The notes beneath the pieces are model-generated. The model did not search any database, was not told where the DNA came from, and saw only the letters and a list, made by a program, of their open reading frames with translations. Of a stretch of DNA of 64,000 nucleotides, positions 1 through 9,486 are shown one piece after another. Origin of the DNA: Planctomycetota bacterium (GTDB taxonomy: Bacteria; Planctomycetota; UBA1135); NCBI GenBank assembly GCA_024229395.1, contig JAAESM010000050.1, positions 376,758-440,757 on the forward strand, given 5' to 3'. Each line of letters begins with the position of its first letter. Positions within the stretch are counted from its first letter, which is position 1. The translations under genes were made by a program, and so were the position numbers.

Positions 1-28
1 TCTGTAAGTACTACAGCGTTTCCGAGCA

Positions 29-1273
29 TTGATCGCACGCCTCCTACACAGACTCCTGTTCACCTTGGCCTTGGTGGCCGGGGCGGATTTGGTGTTGTTC
101 GCGACTTTGGATAGCGGCCTGCTCGGTGACCAAGCGATCAAGCAAGTCGGCGCCAAGGCTAGTTCCACCGATATCGGCTACGCGCGTGTTCGGCTTGGAG
201 TCTTCGAGCAGTTTGAACCTGCAGCAATCCGTTTGCAGATGTTGCACGCTGAGAGGAGTCAACGCATGTCGCTGCAGTGCGATGATGGCATCCTGTCTTT
301 GGTCGCCGCCGACGGCACTGTGCTCCGCCAAGTCCCCTTGCAGGGCACAGTCGGCGACATCTCCATGCATATGGTCACTTGGTCCGGAGAAGGATGGCAA
401 ATTCAGGCTTTCTCCACCACCGATGCTAAGGCGCTACCAGCGAGTGGTCTTGCCACAGCTTTGAATGGTTTATCCACCCGCTTACCTGCGGGTGAAGCAG
501 CCACCATGTCGTGGGCCAAAGCGACGCCAATCAGCAAACGCTTCCTAACTAGTTTCTGGTCGCTACTGCGCTTCGACTTTGGCTATGACCGCGATGGCCG
601 TTTGGTGTCTGAGCAACTCAGTCAACGCGGCGGTCGATCCTTGATGATCTCACTACCGGCCTTCGCCTTGACCATGGTGCTGGCGATCGGCCTTGCCTGC
701 ACCGCATCCGGCAAACGTCGGCGCTGGGACAAGCGCCTGCAGATCATCGCCGCCTTGGTGATGTCGGTGTCCTCGTTGGCGTGGATCCTTTTCCTGCGTC
801 AATGGTTCACCTTCGATCTAGATTGGTTCCCGCTGCGCCCCTGGAGTGATCCGATCTTGCCGTTGCTGATCCTGCCGATCCTGATCTGGGTCTATTTATC
901 AGTGTGGCCCGATTACCTGCTCTACCGCAGTATCGTGCAGCAACGCGCCAGCGAAGGTTGGCTGCGCGCGGCCCGAGCTCGTGGCATTTCTACTCCGCGC
1001 CTGTTGTGGCGCCATCTGTTGCCGAACTTGGCCGCCCCCATCGCCAGCTTGCTCGCTGTGACCTTGCCCTTCTTGGTCTTGGGTTCGTTATTGCTGGAAC
1101 ACATCTTCGACATCCCCGGCTTGGGCGGCAGCTTGCTGGAAGCCGTCGAACAACACGACGTCAACATCCTGCGCGCCTTGACCTTTCTATTCGCGATCGG
1201 CTATCTGATGGCGCAATGGCTTGGTGAGGTGATTGCCAGCAGTTGCGACCCACGCTTGCGGGGGGCTAGCTGA
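29..1273 (+). CDS. ABC transporter permease, DppB/OppB type
   Basis: Inner-membrane permease of a peptide/nickel-type ABC importer. One N-terminal membrane helix (about residues 8-26) is followed by a long extracytoplasmic stretch of roughly 170 residues, then the permease core with several helices. The cytoplasmic EAA loop for ATPase contact is at about residues 316-335 (RARGISTPRLLWRHLLPNLA), and the C-terminus has the usual DPRLR. At 414 residues it is longer than typical DppB proteins (about 310-340), and the excess lies in the extracytoplasmic part. The start is TTG at 29; an earlier start outside the window cannot be excluded. Its stop overlaps the start of the next permease by one base (TGATG), so the two are co-translated. 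No ATPase or binding protein is in the window. Confidence 0.85.
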   Translation: MIARLLHRLLFTLALVAGADLVLFATLDSGLLGDQAIKQVGAKASSTDIGYARVRLGVFEQFEPAAIRLQMLHAERSQRMSLQCDDGILSLVAADGTVLRQVPLQGTVGDISMHMVTWSGEGWQIQAFSTTDAKALPASGLATALNGLSTRLPAGEAATMSWAKATPISKRFLTSFWSLLRFDFGYDRDGRLVSEQLSQRGGRSLMISLPAFALTMVLAIGLACTASGKRRRWDKRLQIIAALVMSVSSLAWILFLRQWFTFDLDWFPLRPWSDPILPLLILPILIWVYLSVWPDYLLYRSIVQQRASEGWLRAARARGISTPRLLWRHLLPNLAAPIASLLAVTLPFLVLGSLLLEHIFDIPGLGGSLLEAVEQHDVNILRALTFLFAIGYLMAQWLGEVIASSCDPRLRGAS

Positions 1274-2055
1274 TGAAGGCTTGGTTGATCGTGTTGGCCT
1301 TGTACGTGCTTGGTGCATTGGCGGCCGCCTTTGGTTGGTTCCATCTGGAAATCAACACCGCAGGCGAGCAAACAGACTTGGCGCCGCAGGCTTCACATTG
1401 GTTCGGCACCGATCATCTTGGCCGCGACATCCTCAACTGGGTCATCCATGGTGGCCGTGTTGCTTTGGTGGTCGGCACTTTGGCTGCTGGAGTTGCCTTG
1501 TTGATCGGCACCACCGCCGGCTTGTTGGCTGGTTGGTATGGCGGCAAGGTCGACGGTTTTCTGCTGTGGTTATCCGGCAGTGTGGCGGCAATCCCCGGCA
1601 TCTTATTGGTGCTGGTCATCAGTTGGATGCTCGGCGGCGGCTACGTTGGAGTCTTCCTGGCCGTGGGCATGGTCTCGTGGGTTGGTATCTACCGCATGGT
1701 GCGCACTGAAGTGCAACGCTTAAGAGCGGCACCCTTCGTGATGGCAGCGCAACTGCAAGGTGCATCCACCAAAAACATGATGGGCCGGCATCTGCTGCCA
1801 AATATGCTGCCACTGCTGACCACGCAGTTCTTGCTCCACTTCATCTTCGCGATCAAGGCCGAGGCCGTCTTATCTTTCCTTGGAGTAGGCATGCACGATA
1901 CCCCCAGCTGGGGCCGCTTGATCGCCGACGCCTGGCAATTCGATGACCTTGGCACTGGCCGTTGGTGGCGCCTGACTGCAGCAACGCTGGCTATGGCTGG
2001 TTTGGTGCTTGCGTTACAGCAAGTGATGGCGCGTCTGCAACGCGTAAAATCCTAG
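1273..2055 (+). CDS. ABC transporter permease, DppC/OppC type
   Basis: Second permease subunit of the same importer. After one N-terminal helix (about 4-22) it carries the OppC-family signature FGTDHLGRD (residues 44-52), several membrane helices and an EAA loop (QLQGASTKNMMGRHLLPN) followed by the conserved AVLSFLGVG and PSWGRLI segments. At 260 residues it is near the short end of the family. The ATG start overlaps the stop of the upstream permease by one base. The gene ends 30 bases before the convergent metallo-hydrolase gene. The substrate cannot be told from the permeases alone. Confidence 0.88.
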   Translation: MKAWLIVLALYVLGALAAAFGWFHLEINTAGEQTDLAPQASHWFGTDHLGRDILNWVIHGGRVALVVGTLAAGVALLIGTTAGLLAGWYGGKVDGFLLWLSGSVAAIPGILLVLVISWMLGGGYVGVFLAVGMVSWVGIYRMVRTEVQRLRAAPFVMAAQLQGASTKNMMGRHLLPNMLPLLTTQFLLHFIFAIKAEAVLSFLGVGMHDTPSWGRLIADAWQFDDLGTGRWWRLTAATLAMAGLVLALQQVMARLQRVKS

Positions 2056-2085
2056 CATTCTTCGGCGCTGAGCCTTCGCCGGCGC

Positions 2086-2934
2086 CTAGCCTTCGCGTGC
2101 TTCGAAGGTGTAGCGCTTGCCGTCGAAAGCGAACTTGCCGATCGGTGCGATCGGATCGTGATACAGCAAGGCGACCCAACCTTCGTTGGTGGAGCGCGGG
2201 ATCCATTCATTACGAACTTCCCACGAATCCTCGGCGTTGATGTCATAAGCCATGATGAATGGCAGATGCACATGGTTGCGCGTGGGCACCACGTCTGCCC
2301 AGTAGACCGCAACCTGACCTTGGCTCTCGATCTTGATCAAGGACACACCTTCGGAATGGCCCTTCAGTTGGATCATCGAGATGCCCGGCACGATCTCGGT
2401 CTCGCCTTCGAAGGTCTTCAGCAGACCTGCGTCAACGATGGGCTGTAGATCTTCGATTCGGTAAGAAGCCTTACGTAAGTGCGCATCGGCCATGATGGCC
2501 TGCTTTTCGACCTCTGGAGTCCAATGCTCAGCATTGCCGAACACTGGCTTGCCATCGGCATCACAAGCAGCACCGATGTGGTCGAAGTGGCAGTGCGACA
2601 TTAAGCAATGCGTGACTTCTTCTGGTTGCACGCCGGCCGCCTTCAACGATTCGGTGAGTTCATGTCCGTCGGAGAAGTCGATGTGGAACATCTTGCGCTG
2701 ACGATCCCCCCAACGATGTCCCATACCGGGCTCCACCACGATCTTCACGCCATTGCCTTCGATCAAGAAGGGATTGGTGGCGAGTGGAATGGTGTGATCT
2801 TCATTGACCGGAGTCATGCGCTCCCACATCACACGTGGCACCACGCCGAACATGGCGCCGCCATCGAGTGCGAAGTTGGCATCGCGCAAGGCAACGACAC
2901 GAAAATCACCGATCTGGATCGAACGTGAACTCAT
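2086..2934 (-). CDS. Metallo-beta-lactamase-fold hydrolase
   Basis: A 282-residue MBL-fold protein with the zinc signature HCHFDH at residues 114-119, a later GHSEG histidine, the aspartate of YWAD and a C-terminal YHDP histidine, so the usual dinuclear zinc ligand set appears complete. It resembles the lactonase/thioesterase-like branch rather than true beta-lactamases, and no signal peptide is visible. It is the last gene of a leftward unit behind two acyl-CoA dehydrogenases, six bases after the nearer one. That context suggests hydrolysis of an acyl or lactone intermediate, but this is inference; the substrate is unknown. Confidence 0.8.
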   Translation of the reverse strand: MSSRSIQIGDFRVVALRDANFALDGGAMFGVVPRVMWERMTPVNEDHTIPLATNPFLIEGNGVKIVVEPGMGHRWGDRQRKMFHIDFSDGHELTESLKAAGVQPEEVTHCLMSHCHFDHIGAACDADGKPVFGNAEHWTPEVEKQAIMADAHLRKASYRIEDLQPIVDAGLLKTFEGETEIVPGISMIQLKGHSEGVSLIKIESQGQVAVYWADVVPTRNHVHLPFIMAYDINAEDSWEVRNEWIPRSTNEGWVALLYHDPIAPIGKFAFDGKRYTFEAREG

Positions 2935-2940
2935 CAGCGC

Positions 2941-4104
2941 CTACTTCAAACGGCGCAACAGGTCGCGCGAGATGATGATCTTCTGAACCTCGGAGGTTCC
3001 CTCACCGATCACGCACAGTTTGGCGTCGCGATACATGCGCTCGACCGGGTACTCACGCGAGTAACCGTTACCGCCGAATATCTGAATCGCCTCGTAGGTG
3101 CAACGCATGGCGACTTCCGACGCCAGGTACTTGGCTGCAGCAGCCTCAACACCGTAAGAACGACCTGCATCCTTCAAACGCGCAGCGTGGTAGACCATGT
3201 GGCGCGATGCCTGGATCTCGGTCTCCATGTCGGCCAGCTTGAAGGCCACCGCCTGGTGATGCGCAAGCGGCTTGCCGAACTGGATGCGTTCGTTGGCGTA
3301 CTTCAGGGCCTGATCCAATGCGCCTTGGGCGATGCCCAAGCTCAACGCGCCAATCGAGATGCGGCCTCCTTCAAGCGTCTTCATGAAGGTGGCAAAACCA
3401 TTGCCTTCTTCACCGAGCACGGCATCCTTAGGCAGACGGCAATCCTTAAAGATCAGGTTGACCCAATCGGAACCGCGCATGCCGAGCTTCTCTTCACCTT
3501 TCTCGATGGTGAAGCCAGGCTGGTCGCGGTCGATGACCATAGCCATGATGCCCTTGGCACCGAGCGACTTATCGGTCTGCACGGTGATCACGAAGCTCTT
3601 GGCATAAGAACCGTTAGTGATGAAACACTTAGCACCGTTGATGATGTACTCATCGCCATCCAGCACCGCGGTGGTCTGGGTACCAGCCGAATCAGAACCG
3701 GCGTTCGGCTCGGTCAAGCCATAAGCACCCATGAACTCGCCACTGCACAAACCTGGCAGATAACGATCCTTCAGCGCTTGCGAGCCGAACTCATAGATCG
3801 GCCAAGTGCCCAATGACACGTGCGCAGCCAAAGTCAGGCCAGTGCTACCGCAAACACGCGACAGCTCCTCGACCGCAATGATGTAGGACAAGTTATCGAG
3901 CCCGGTACCGCCACACTCTTCCGAGAACGGCAGGCCAGCCAAGCCCAACTCACACATGCCTTTCCATGCGTCCTCGTTGAGCTGCTTGTGCTCATCGGCA
4001 TGCTCAGCACCTGGGGCGACGACCTCGTTGGCAAAACGCCGCACGGTGTCGCGGATCATCTCCTGCTCTTCGGTCAGGTCAAAGTTCGTTTGGATTGCTT
4101 CCAT
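2941..4104 (-). CDS. Acyl-CoA dehydrogenase
   Basis: FAD-dependent flavoenzyme that oxidises acyl-CoA to 2-enoyl-CoA. It has the full 387-residue length of short/medium-chain family members, the family signature [11 protein letters not shown], the [19 protein letters not shown] segment and the catalytic-base motif GEGTSEVQ, with Glu368 as the likely base. It lies 12 bases after the other acyl-CoA dehydrogenase gene and 6 bases before the MBL hydrolase gene, indicating one leftward operon. The chain-length or branched-chain preference (isovaleryl, butyryl or other) cannot be assigned by eye. Confidence 0.93.
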   Translation of the reverse strand: MEAIQTNFDLTEEQEMIRDTVRRFANEVVAPGAEHADEHKQLNEDAWKGMCELGLAGLPFSEECGGTGLDNLSYIIAVEELSRVCGSTGLTLAAHVSLGTWPIYEFGSQALKDRYLPGLCSGEFMGAYGLTEPNAGSDSAGTQTTAVLDGDEYIINGAKCFITNGSYAKSFVITVQTDKSLGAKGIMAMVIDRDQPGFTIEKGEEKLGMRGSDWVNLIFKDCRLPKDAVLGEEGNGFATFMKTLEGGRISIGALSLGIAQGALDQALKYANERIQFGKPLAHHQAVAFKLADMETEIQASRHMVYHAARLKDAGRSYGVEAAAAKYLASEVAMRCTYEAIQIFGGNGYSREYPVERMYRDAKLCVIGEGTSEVQKIIISRDLLRRLK

Positions 4105-4116
4105 GATCGAAGTCTC

Positions 4117-5253
4117 CTACAGGTTCCTCGAGATGACGATGCGCTGGATGTCGGTAGCGCCTTCGTAGATTTCAGTGATGCGGGCGTCGCGGTAGTAGCG
4201 TTCCACATCGAACTCCTTGGTGTAGCCGGCGCCACCGTGAATCTGCACGGCGTCGATCGCAGCTTTATTGCAGGCACGCGAAGCGAACAGCTTGGCCATC
4301 GAACATTCCTTGGTGGCCACTTTGCCTTGATCGCGCAACCATGCGGCTTTGTGCACCAGCATGCGCGCGGCTTCCAACTCGGTTGCCATATCAGCGAGCA
4401 TAAAACTCACGGCCTGGAAACGGTTGATTGGCTTGCCGAACTGCTCACGCTCACCGGCGTACTTGATCGATGCCTCCAAACAGGCGCGGTGAATACCGAT
4501 GGCCTGCGAAGCGATACCAATGCGACCACCATCGAGGCAGTCAAGCGCGATCTTGAAGCCTTTGTTGACCTCGCCGACGATGTTCTCGTCTGGAACGAAC
4601 ACGCTGTCCAAGATGATCTCGGTGGTGGAAGATGCGCGCACACCGAGCTTCTTCTCCTTCTTGCCGACGGAAACGCCATCGAAGGCTTTCTCCACCATGA
4701 AGGCGGTGATGCCGGAGCCTGGCTTGGCTTCCGAGTCGGTGACGGCATAGACCACCATCAGACCGCAAGGTTCACCCGTGGTGATCCAGCTCTTGGTGCC
4801 AGTCAGTTCCCAACCTCCATCGACTCGCTTGGCTGCAGTGCGCACTGCGGCTGCGTCGGAGCCAGCCTGTGGCTCGGTCAGGCAGTAAGCGCCAATCATC
4901 TCGCCGGTGGCTAGACGTGGCAGGTACTTGGCCTGCAGGTCGTGGGTGGCGTGCTTAGCTAACAGCGAGCAGACCAACGACATATGCACCGAGATGGTCA
5001 CCCCGACGGAGGCGTCTGCTGCGTTGAGCTCTTCGAGCATCACCGATCCGTGCAGGTTGCCGAGCCCAGCACCGCCGAATTCCTCCGGCACGGTGAGGCC
5101 CAAAAAACCGTTTTCAGCGGCCTCTTGGATGGCTTCTGCGGGGAATTTTTCTTCCGCATCCCAACGCGCAGCGTGGGGACGGAGCGAGCGATCAGCGAAC
5201 TCCCGGGCGGAGTCGCGGATCATTTCGAGGTCTTCTGAGAGGTCGAATTCCAT
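4117..5253 (-). CDS. Acyl-CoA dehydrogenase
   Basis: Second acyl-CoA dehydrogenase of the operon, 378 residues from the ATG at 5253. An in-frame start at 5316 would add 21 residues that do not fit the family, whose N-terminus normally begins near MEFDLSEDLEMIRDSAREF. Visible motifs are YCLTEPQAGSD, GGAGYTKEFDVERYYRDAR and the catalytic IYEGATDIQ (Glu364). It probably leads the transcription unit with the second dehydrogenase and the MBL hydrolase. The two dehydrogenases are clearly homologous but divergent, suggesting different acyl-CoA substrates in fatty-acid or branched-chain amino-acid breakdown. Confidence 0.92.
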   Translation of the reverse strand: MEFDLSEDLEMIRDSAREFADRSLRPHAARWDAEEKFPAEAIQEAAENGFLGLTVPEEFGGAGLGNLHGSVMLEELNAADASVGVTISVHMSLVCSLLAKHATHDLQAKYLPRLATGEMIGAYCLTEPQAGSDAAAVRTAAKRVDGGWELTGTKSWITTGEPCGLMVVYAVTDSEAKPGSGITAFMVEKAFDGVSVGKKEKKLGVRASSTTEIILDSVFVPDENIVGEVNKGFKIALDCLDGGRIGIASQAIGIHRACLEASIKYAGEREQFGKPINRFQAVSFMLADMATELEAARMLVHKAAWLRDQGKVATKECSMAKLFASRACNKAAIDAVQIHGGAGYTKEFDVERYYRDARITEIYEGATDIQRIVISRNL

Positions 5254-5339
5254 GTTTATTCCAGCTTGGGAAAGGCCGTTATTGTACGCCTGCCCCACAG
5301 CCTCGACTGCCCACATTGCGAGAATGATAAGATTCGGGG

Positions 5340-7256
5340 ATGAAGACCTTGTTGACGACCGGCTTCGCCCTGTTGGCTGGATGCTCCGTGATCGCCCTGA
5401 TCGACGGCTGCTTCCAGTTTTCCTCGCCGCAGGTTTTTTTACGCCGTGAACTTATGGGCTTCGCGCTGCTCGGCGGATGGGCTGCTTCGGTACCCGCTTA
5501 CTTGGTGCTGCTGGCTTTGGCCAAGCGCGTCAAAGACATCGGGCATGTGGCCTTTTGGGTTGGCGTAGCCATTGGATTGGCCCCAATGCTCATGGCTTGG
5601 ATCCCCAGCCCATACAACTTTGTGCTTGCGGCCGCCTTCGGATTTGTTGGCTATCTACCTGCCAGCAAACACTTTACACCGGTCGCCCTAGCGCGCACAG
5701 TGTTCGCGGTGCTGTGCCTCGGCTTCGTGGCCATCAGTACCGTCTTGCCGAGCTCGGCCACCAGCCTCACCCCCAACACCTATGTGGCGGCCGATGATGC
5801 CCGCCCTGTACCGACCGGCATCGACGTCTTCCTGGTCAGCATCGACACTCTGCGTGCCGATGTGATTATCGACGACCCCACTATCGACGGCGACTCGACT
5901 GCGCCTCTGCCATTTCTGCAAGGCAAGCTCAGCGATTCCCTTTGGGCCACCTATGCCCTGTCGTCGAGCAACCAGACCTTGCCGGGGCACGTCGGCATGC
6001 TGACTGGCGTGGATGCCATGGAGCATGGTGTGCGCTCCAATATCGATCTTCCCGATCCGGCCGTGCCACTCGTTTCCGAGACCTACCAGGAGGCAGGTTG
6101 GAATACTGCTGCGGTGATCTCGAACGCGTTGATCTCGTCGGCCACTGGCATGCACCGCGGCTTTGATGTGTTCTCCGATAAGCCGATTGGCTTGGCGGTC
6201 TACTCCGAGTTGATCAGCACCACCATCATGCCGCACACTTGGTTAGGCATGTTCGTTCCTCCCGATAGTGCTGGACGTTTGTTCGCCGCTATCTTCGCGC
6301 GCGACATGATCAAGGTGAAAGCGATCCCGTTTGCCGATCGGGTGACCAATGTGGTGATGCCGCAGCTCGATGCCTTCTACGAGAACGAGCGGCCTTTCTT
6401 CTACTTCATCCACATGCTCGATCCGCATGTGGCTTACGGCCCGCCGCCGGAGATTCGTGGAGTCCTGTCCAAGGATGCCGCCGCAGCCGTTCCCGAACGT
6501 TTCCTTCCTAACGATCAGGCCAAGATCTCCTTCGAGATGGTGCGTGACCTGGAGCATGCCTTGCAGCACAGCGAGATCAGCGAAGAAGTCGCCGCGGCAA
6601 CGTTGGAGTACTACCGCTTGGTCTATCTCGAGGAGATGATCCACGTCGACAGCAAACTGAAGGAAATCTTCGCTCGCGCCGACGCCAGTGGGCGCCCTTA
6701 TGTGGTGCTTTTCACCGGCGACCACGGCGAGCAATTCGGCGAGCATGACTTCATGGAGCACGCCAACTCAATGTTCCAGAAGAACATCGAAGTGCCGTTC
6801 ATGGTGTGGGGTCACGGCGTGACCGCTGGTGAGCTGAAGGACACCATTCCTGGATTGGACGACGTTCCAGCTACTTTGCTGCACCTCAGCGGCATCGACG
6901 CACCGAACGATCTGGCTGGTCGCTCGATGTTGATGCCACCTTTGGCGCGCCCCTTTGTAGCTACCGACAACCGTCAGATTGCGGTCTACAACGGCGCAGG
7001 GCTGAAGTGGATTGGCAACTGGACCACGGAAAGTGAAAGTGAAGATGGTTTCGTCGAAGCAATCGCTCTGTACGACCTCAATACCGACCCAGCCGAGCAG
7101 AACAACTTGTTATTGGCCGACCCCAACGCCGCCAAGGAAATGTTGACGTTAATCGGCGAGTATGTCGATCGCGACACTTGGGCGGATCGTCAATCCGGCA
7201 TCGAACGCTCGGCTTTCCAGCAAGCTGCCTTCGATCAACTCGGCTACGTCGAGTAG
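5340..7256 (+). CDS. Membrane-anchored alkaline-phosphatase/sulfatase-superfamily hydrolase
   Basis: The N-terminal ~140 residues form about four to five membrane helices; the rest is a sulfatase-fold domain. Metal ligands are visible in LVSIDTLRAD (Asp169) and TGDHGEQFGEHDFMEH. At the position of the sulfatase formylglycine Cys/Ser (CxPxR) stands Thr213 in NQTLPGHVGMLTG. That makes a threonine nucleophile likely and argues for a phosphohydrolase, phosphodiesterase or phosphoglycerol-transferase activity rather than a classical sulfatase. The protein ends in QLGYVE, the C-terminal LGY signature shared by three other proteins in this window. It stands alone on the plus strand and shares a bidirectional hairpin terminator with the convergent 3-hydroxyacyl-CoA dehydrogenase gene. 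Confidence 0.85.
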   Translation: MKTLLTTGFALLAGCSVIALIDGCFQFSSPQVFLRRELMGFALLGGWAASVPAYLVLLALAKRVKDIGHVAFWVGVAIGLAPMLMAWIPSPYNFVLAAAFGFVGYLPASKHFTPVALARTVFAVLCLGFVAISTVLPSSATSLTPNTYVAADDARPVPTGIDVFLVSIDTLRADVIIDDPTIDGDSTAPLPFLQGKLSDSLWATYALSSSNQTLPGHVGMLTGVDAMEHGVRSNIDLPDPAVPLVSETYQEAGWNTAAVISNALISSATGMHRGFDVFSDKPIGLAVYSELISTTIMPHTWLGMFVPPDSAGRLFAAIFARDMIKVKAIPFADRVTNVVMPQLDAFYENERPFFYFIHMLDPHVAYGPPPEIRGVLSKDAAAAVPERFLPNDQAKISFEMVRDLEHALQHSEISEEVAAATLEYYRLVYLEEMIHVDSKLKEIFARADASGRPYVVLFTGDHGEQFGEHDFMEHANSMFQKNIEVPFMVWGHGVTAGELKDTIPGLDDVPATLLHLSGIDAPNDLAGRSMLMPPLARPFVATDNRQIAVYNGAGLKWIGNWTTESESEDGFVEAIALYDLNTDPAEQNNLLLADPNAAKEMLTLIGEYVDRDTWADRQSGIERSAFQQAAFDQLGYVE

Positions 7257-7282
7257 TTCCTCACGATCGCAACATCAAAAAG

Positions 7283-7312
7283 AAAAGGCCGCAGCGTTTG
7301 CTGCGGCCTTTT
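7283..7312. terminator. Bidirectional rho-independent terminator
   Basis: A perfect 13-bp inverted repeat (AAAAGGCCGCAGC with GCTGCGGCCTTTT) closes on a four-base loop (GTTT). The A-run and T-run make it a terminator in both directions. It sits 26 bases after the rightward hydrolase gene and 43 bases after the leftward dehydrogenase gene ends. Confidence 0.88.
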
Positions 7313-7355
7313 GCGATCGAGGCGTTTCACTCCGCCTCGATGAGTGCTGAATCTC

Positions 7356-8210
7356 CTAGTAGGCGTAGAAGCCTTCGCCGGACTTACGCCCAAGCTTGCC
7401 GGCCTGAACCATGCGACGCATGTTTGGCGCGCAACGGAACTTTGGATCACCGAACTGCTCGTACATGTAATCCAAGATGTTCACGCAGACATCAATGCCA
7501 ATGAAATCAGCAAGGGTCAGCGGGCCCATTGGATGGTTCATGCCCAACTTCATGATGATGTCGATGTCTTCACGGGTGGCAATACCTTCATACAAGCTGA
7601 AAGCGGCCTCGTTAATCATCGGCATCAAAATGCGGTTAGCGATGAAGCCTGCGTAATCCTCAGCAACACCAACAGTCTTGCCCACACCTTCGGCGATGGC
7701 CTTGGTGCGCGCGACGACTTCATCGGTGGTCTTTTCGCCACGAATCAGCTCCACCAACTTCATTAGTGGCACTGGATTCATGAAGTGCATGCCAACCACA
7801 TCTTGCGGGCGGCTGGTAGCGCTGGCGATCGAGGTGATCGAAATCGACGAAGTATTAGTCGCCAAGATGCAACCCGCAGGTGCAGCCTTATCGAGCTTCT
7901 TGAAGATCTCTTTCTTGACCGCTTCATTTTCAAATACGGCTTCAATCACCATATCCACGTCAGCGACAGCGCCTTCCATATCCAGTGAGCCGGTAACGCG
8001 CGCGAAGATCTCGTCGGTCTGCTCCTGGGTCATCTTCTCCTTCTTGACGAAGCGATCCAGAGACTTGCGAATCGTGGCCAAACCGCGATCCAAGCCATCT
8101 TGCGCCACTTCCACCAGGTTCACGGTGTGACCTGCGGCGGCGAAGGTTTGGGCGATGCCATTACCCATGGTTCCGGCACCGATGACAGCTACTTTGAGGG
8201 ATTCAGTCAT
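7356..8210 (-). CDS. hbd: 3-hydroxybutyryl-CoA dehydrogenase
   Basis: NAD(P)-dependent 3-hydroxyacyl-CoA dehydrogenase of 284 residues, the usual length of the monofunctional enzymes. It has the Rossmann motif VIGAGTMGNGIAQTFA near the N-terminus, the catalytic-histidine segment HFMNPVPLMKLVEL and the C-terminal signature beginning GLGMNHPMGPLTLADFIG-like (here KLGMNHPMGPLTLADF). It lies six bases downstream of a thiolase gene, forming a two-gene leftward operon for C4/short-chain acyl-CoA interconversion. Together with the nearby acyl-CoA dehydrogenases this covers beta-oxidation except for an enoyl-CoA hydratase, which is not in the window. Confidence 0.94.
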   Translation of the reverse strand: MTESLKVAVIGAGTMGNGIAQTFAAAGHTVNLVEVAQDGLDRGLATIRKSLDRFVKKEKMTQEQTDEIFARVTGSLDMEGAVADVDMVIEAVFENEAVKKEIFKKLDKAAPAGCILATNTSSISITSIASATSRPQDVVGMHFMNPVPLMKLVELIRGEKTTDEVVARTKAIAEGVGKTVGVAEDYAGFIANRILMPMINEAAFSLYEGIATREDIDIIMKLGMNHPMGPLTLADFIGIDVCVNILDYMYEQFGDPKFRCAPNMRRMVQAGKLGRKSGEGFYAY

Positions 8211-8216
8211 GATTCT

Positions 8217-9401
8217 CTAGTCACACATTTCAATCGAAGTGGCCACGGCATTGCCGCCGCCGAGGCACAAGGCTGCAAGACCTTTCTTGAGGCCGCGATC
8301 CTTGAGCGCATAAATCAGAGTGGTCAAGATGCGTGCGCCACTTGCACCGATCGGGTGACCGATCGCGACAGCACCACCGTTGACGTTGACCTTGTCAGCA
8401 TCGAGCTCCAAGGTCTTAACCAGCGCGCATGCGCCGGAAGCGAAAGCCTCGTTCATTTCGATCAGGTCGAAATCATTACGGCTGATGCCAGTCTTCTTCT
8501 CGAGGTTCTCAACCGCAGCTTTGGGCGCCATCATGACCCACTCCGGAGCCATGCCGCCAGCAGCGTAGCCAGTGATCTTGGCCAGAGGCTTCAGGCCAAA
8601 CTTCTCGACTGCAGCAGCCGAAGCAATCACCAAGGCACAGGCGCCATCGGAGATTTGCGAAGCGTTACCGGCAGTCACCGAGCCATCCTTCTTGAAAGCG
8701 GCGCGCAACTTTCCAAGCGATTTGGCAGTAGTCTCGCCACGTACACCTTCATCAGTTTTCACAACGACAGGATCACCACGACGTTGTGGTACTTCGACCG
8801 GGAAGACCTCGGCGTCGAACTTGCCGGCAGCCCATGCTGCGGCAGCCTTCTGGTGCGAAGCGGCCGAGAATGCATCTTGTGCCTCGCGATCGATCTCGTA
8901 TTCATCGGCGACCAGCTCACCGGTCATACCCATGTGCTGGTTGGAGTAGACATCCCATAGGCCGTCGTGGACCATGGCGTCGACCAGCTTGGTATCACCC
9001 AAACGGGCGCCGGTACGCGCGGAAGGCACCAAGTAAGGAGCCAAGCTCATCGATTCCATACCGCCGGCGACCACGATGTCGTTATCGCCTGCCTTGATGG
9101 ATTGCGCGGCGAGCATCACGGTCTTGAGACCGGAGCCACACACTTTGTTCACCGTGAATGGAGAAACAGTGTCTGGGATTCCAGCAGCACGCATGGCTTG
9201 ACGAGCTGGGTTTTGCCCCACACCCGCCTGCAAGACATTGCCAAGGATTACCTCATCGACGTTTTCCGGAGCGACGCCGGCGCGATCGAGAGCTTCTTTG
9301 ACTGCCAGGCCACCCAGAGCGGGCGCTTTGAACTTGGAGAGGCCGCCTTGGAAGCGACCGATGGGCGTGCGGCAAGCACTAACAATGTAGACTTCAGTCA
9401 T
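8217..9401 (-). CDS. Acetyl-CoA C-acetyltransferase (thiolase)
   Basis: Thiolase of 394 residues from the ATG at 9401; an upstream in-frame start at 9437 would add 12 atypical residues before the canonical MTEVYIVSACRTPIG start. The catalytic set is intact: nucleophilic Cys88 in NKVCGSGLKT, His349 in AIGHPIGASGAR and Cys379 in LCLGGGNAVA. It condenses two acetyl-CoA or cleaves 3-ketoacyl-CoA. It is transcribed just ahead of the 3-hydroxyacyl-CoA dehydrogenase gene. Whether it works mainly in degradation or in acetoacetyl-CoA synthesis cannot be read from the sequence. Confidence 0.95.
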   Translation of the reverse strand: MTEVYIVSACRTPIGRFQGGLSKFKAPALGGLAVKEALDRAGVAPENVDEVILGNVLQAGVGQNPARQAMRAAGIPDTVSPFTVNKVCGSGLKTVMLAAQSIKAGDNDIVVAGGMESMSLAPYLVPSARTGARLGDTKLVDAMVHDGLWDVYSNQHMGMTGELVADEYEIDREAQDAFSAASHQKAAAAWAAGKFDAEVFPVEVPQRRGDPVVVKTDEGVRGETTAKSLGKLRAAFKKDGSVTAGNASQISDGACALVIASAAAVEKFGLKPLAKITGYAAGGMAPEWVMMAPKAAVENLEKKTGISRNDFDLIEMNEAFASGACALVKTLELDADKVNVNGGAVAIGHPIGASGARILTTLIYALKDRGLKKGLAALCLGGGNAVATSIEMCD

Positions 9402-9486
9402 GATTTCGCAGCTGGGATGGTGTCGAATCAACCGCATATCCTACCGTCGCGTCGCCTATTCGGAAGCGCGTCTGATACCTTTAAGG

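Noticed and set aside
3820-4914. A 364-residue plus-strand open frame, and another of 209 residues at 3187-3816
   Set aside because: Both run antisense through the two acyl-CoA dehydrogenase genes, have no recognisable family and follow from the GC-rich codon pattern of the real genes.
5340-7256. Calling the membrane hydrolase a classical sulfatase
   Set aside because: The formylglycine-forming Cys/Ser in CxPxR is replaced by Thr213 and the Arg is missing, so a phosphohydrolase-type activity is more likely.
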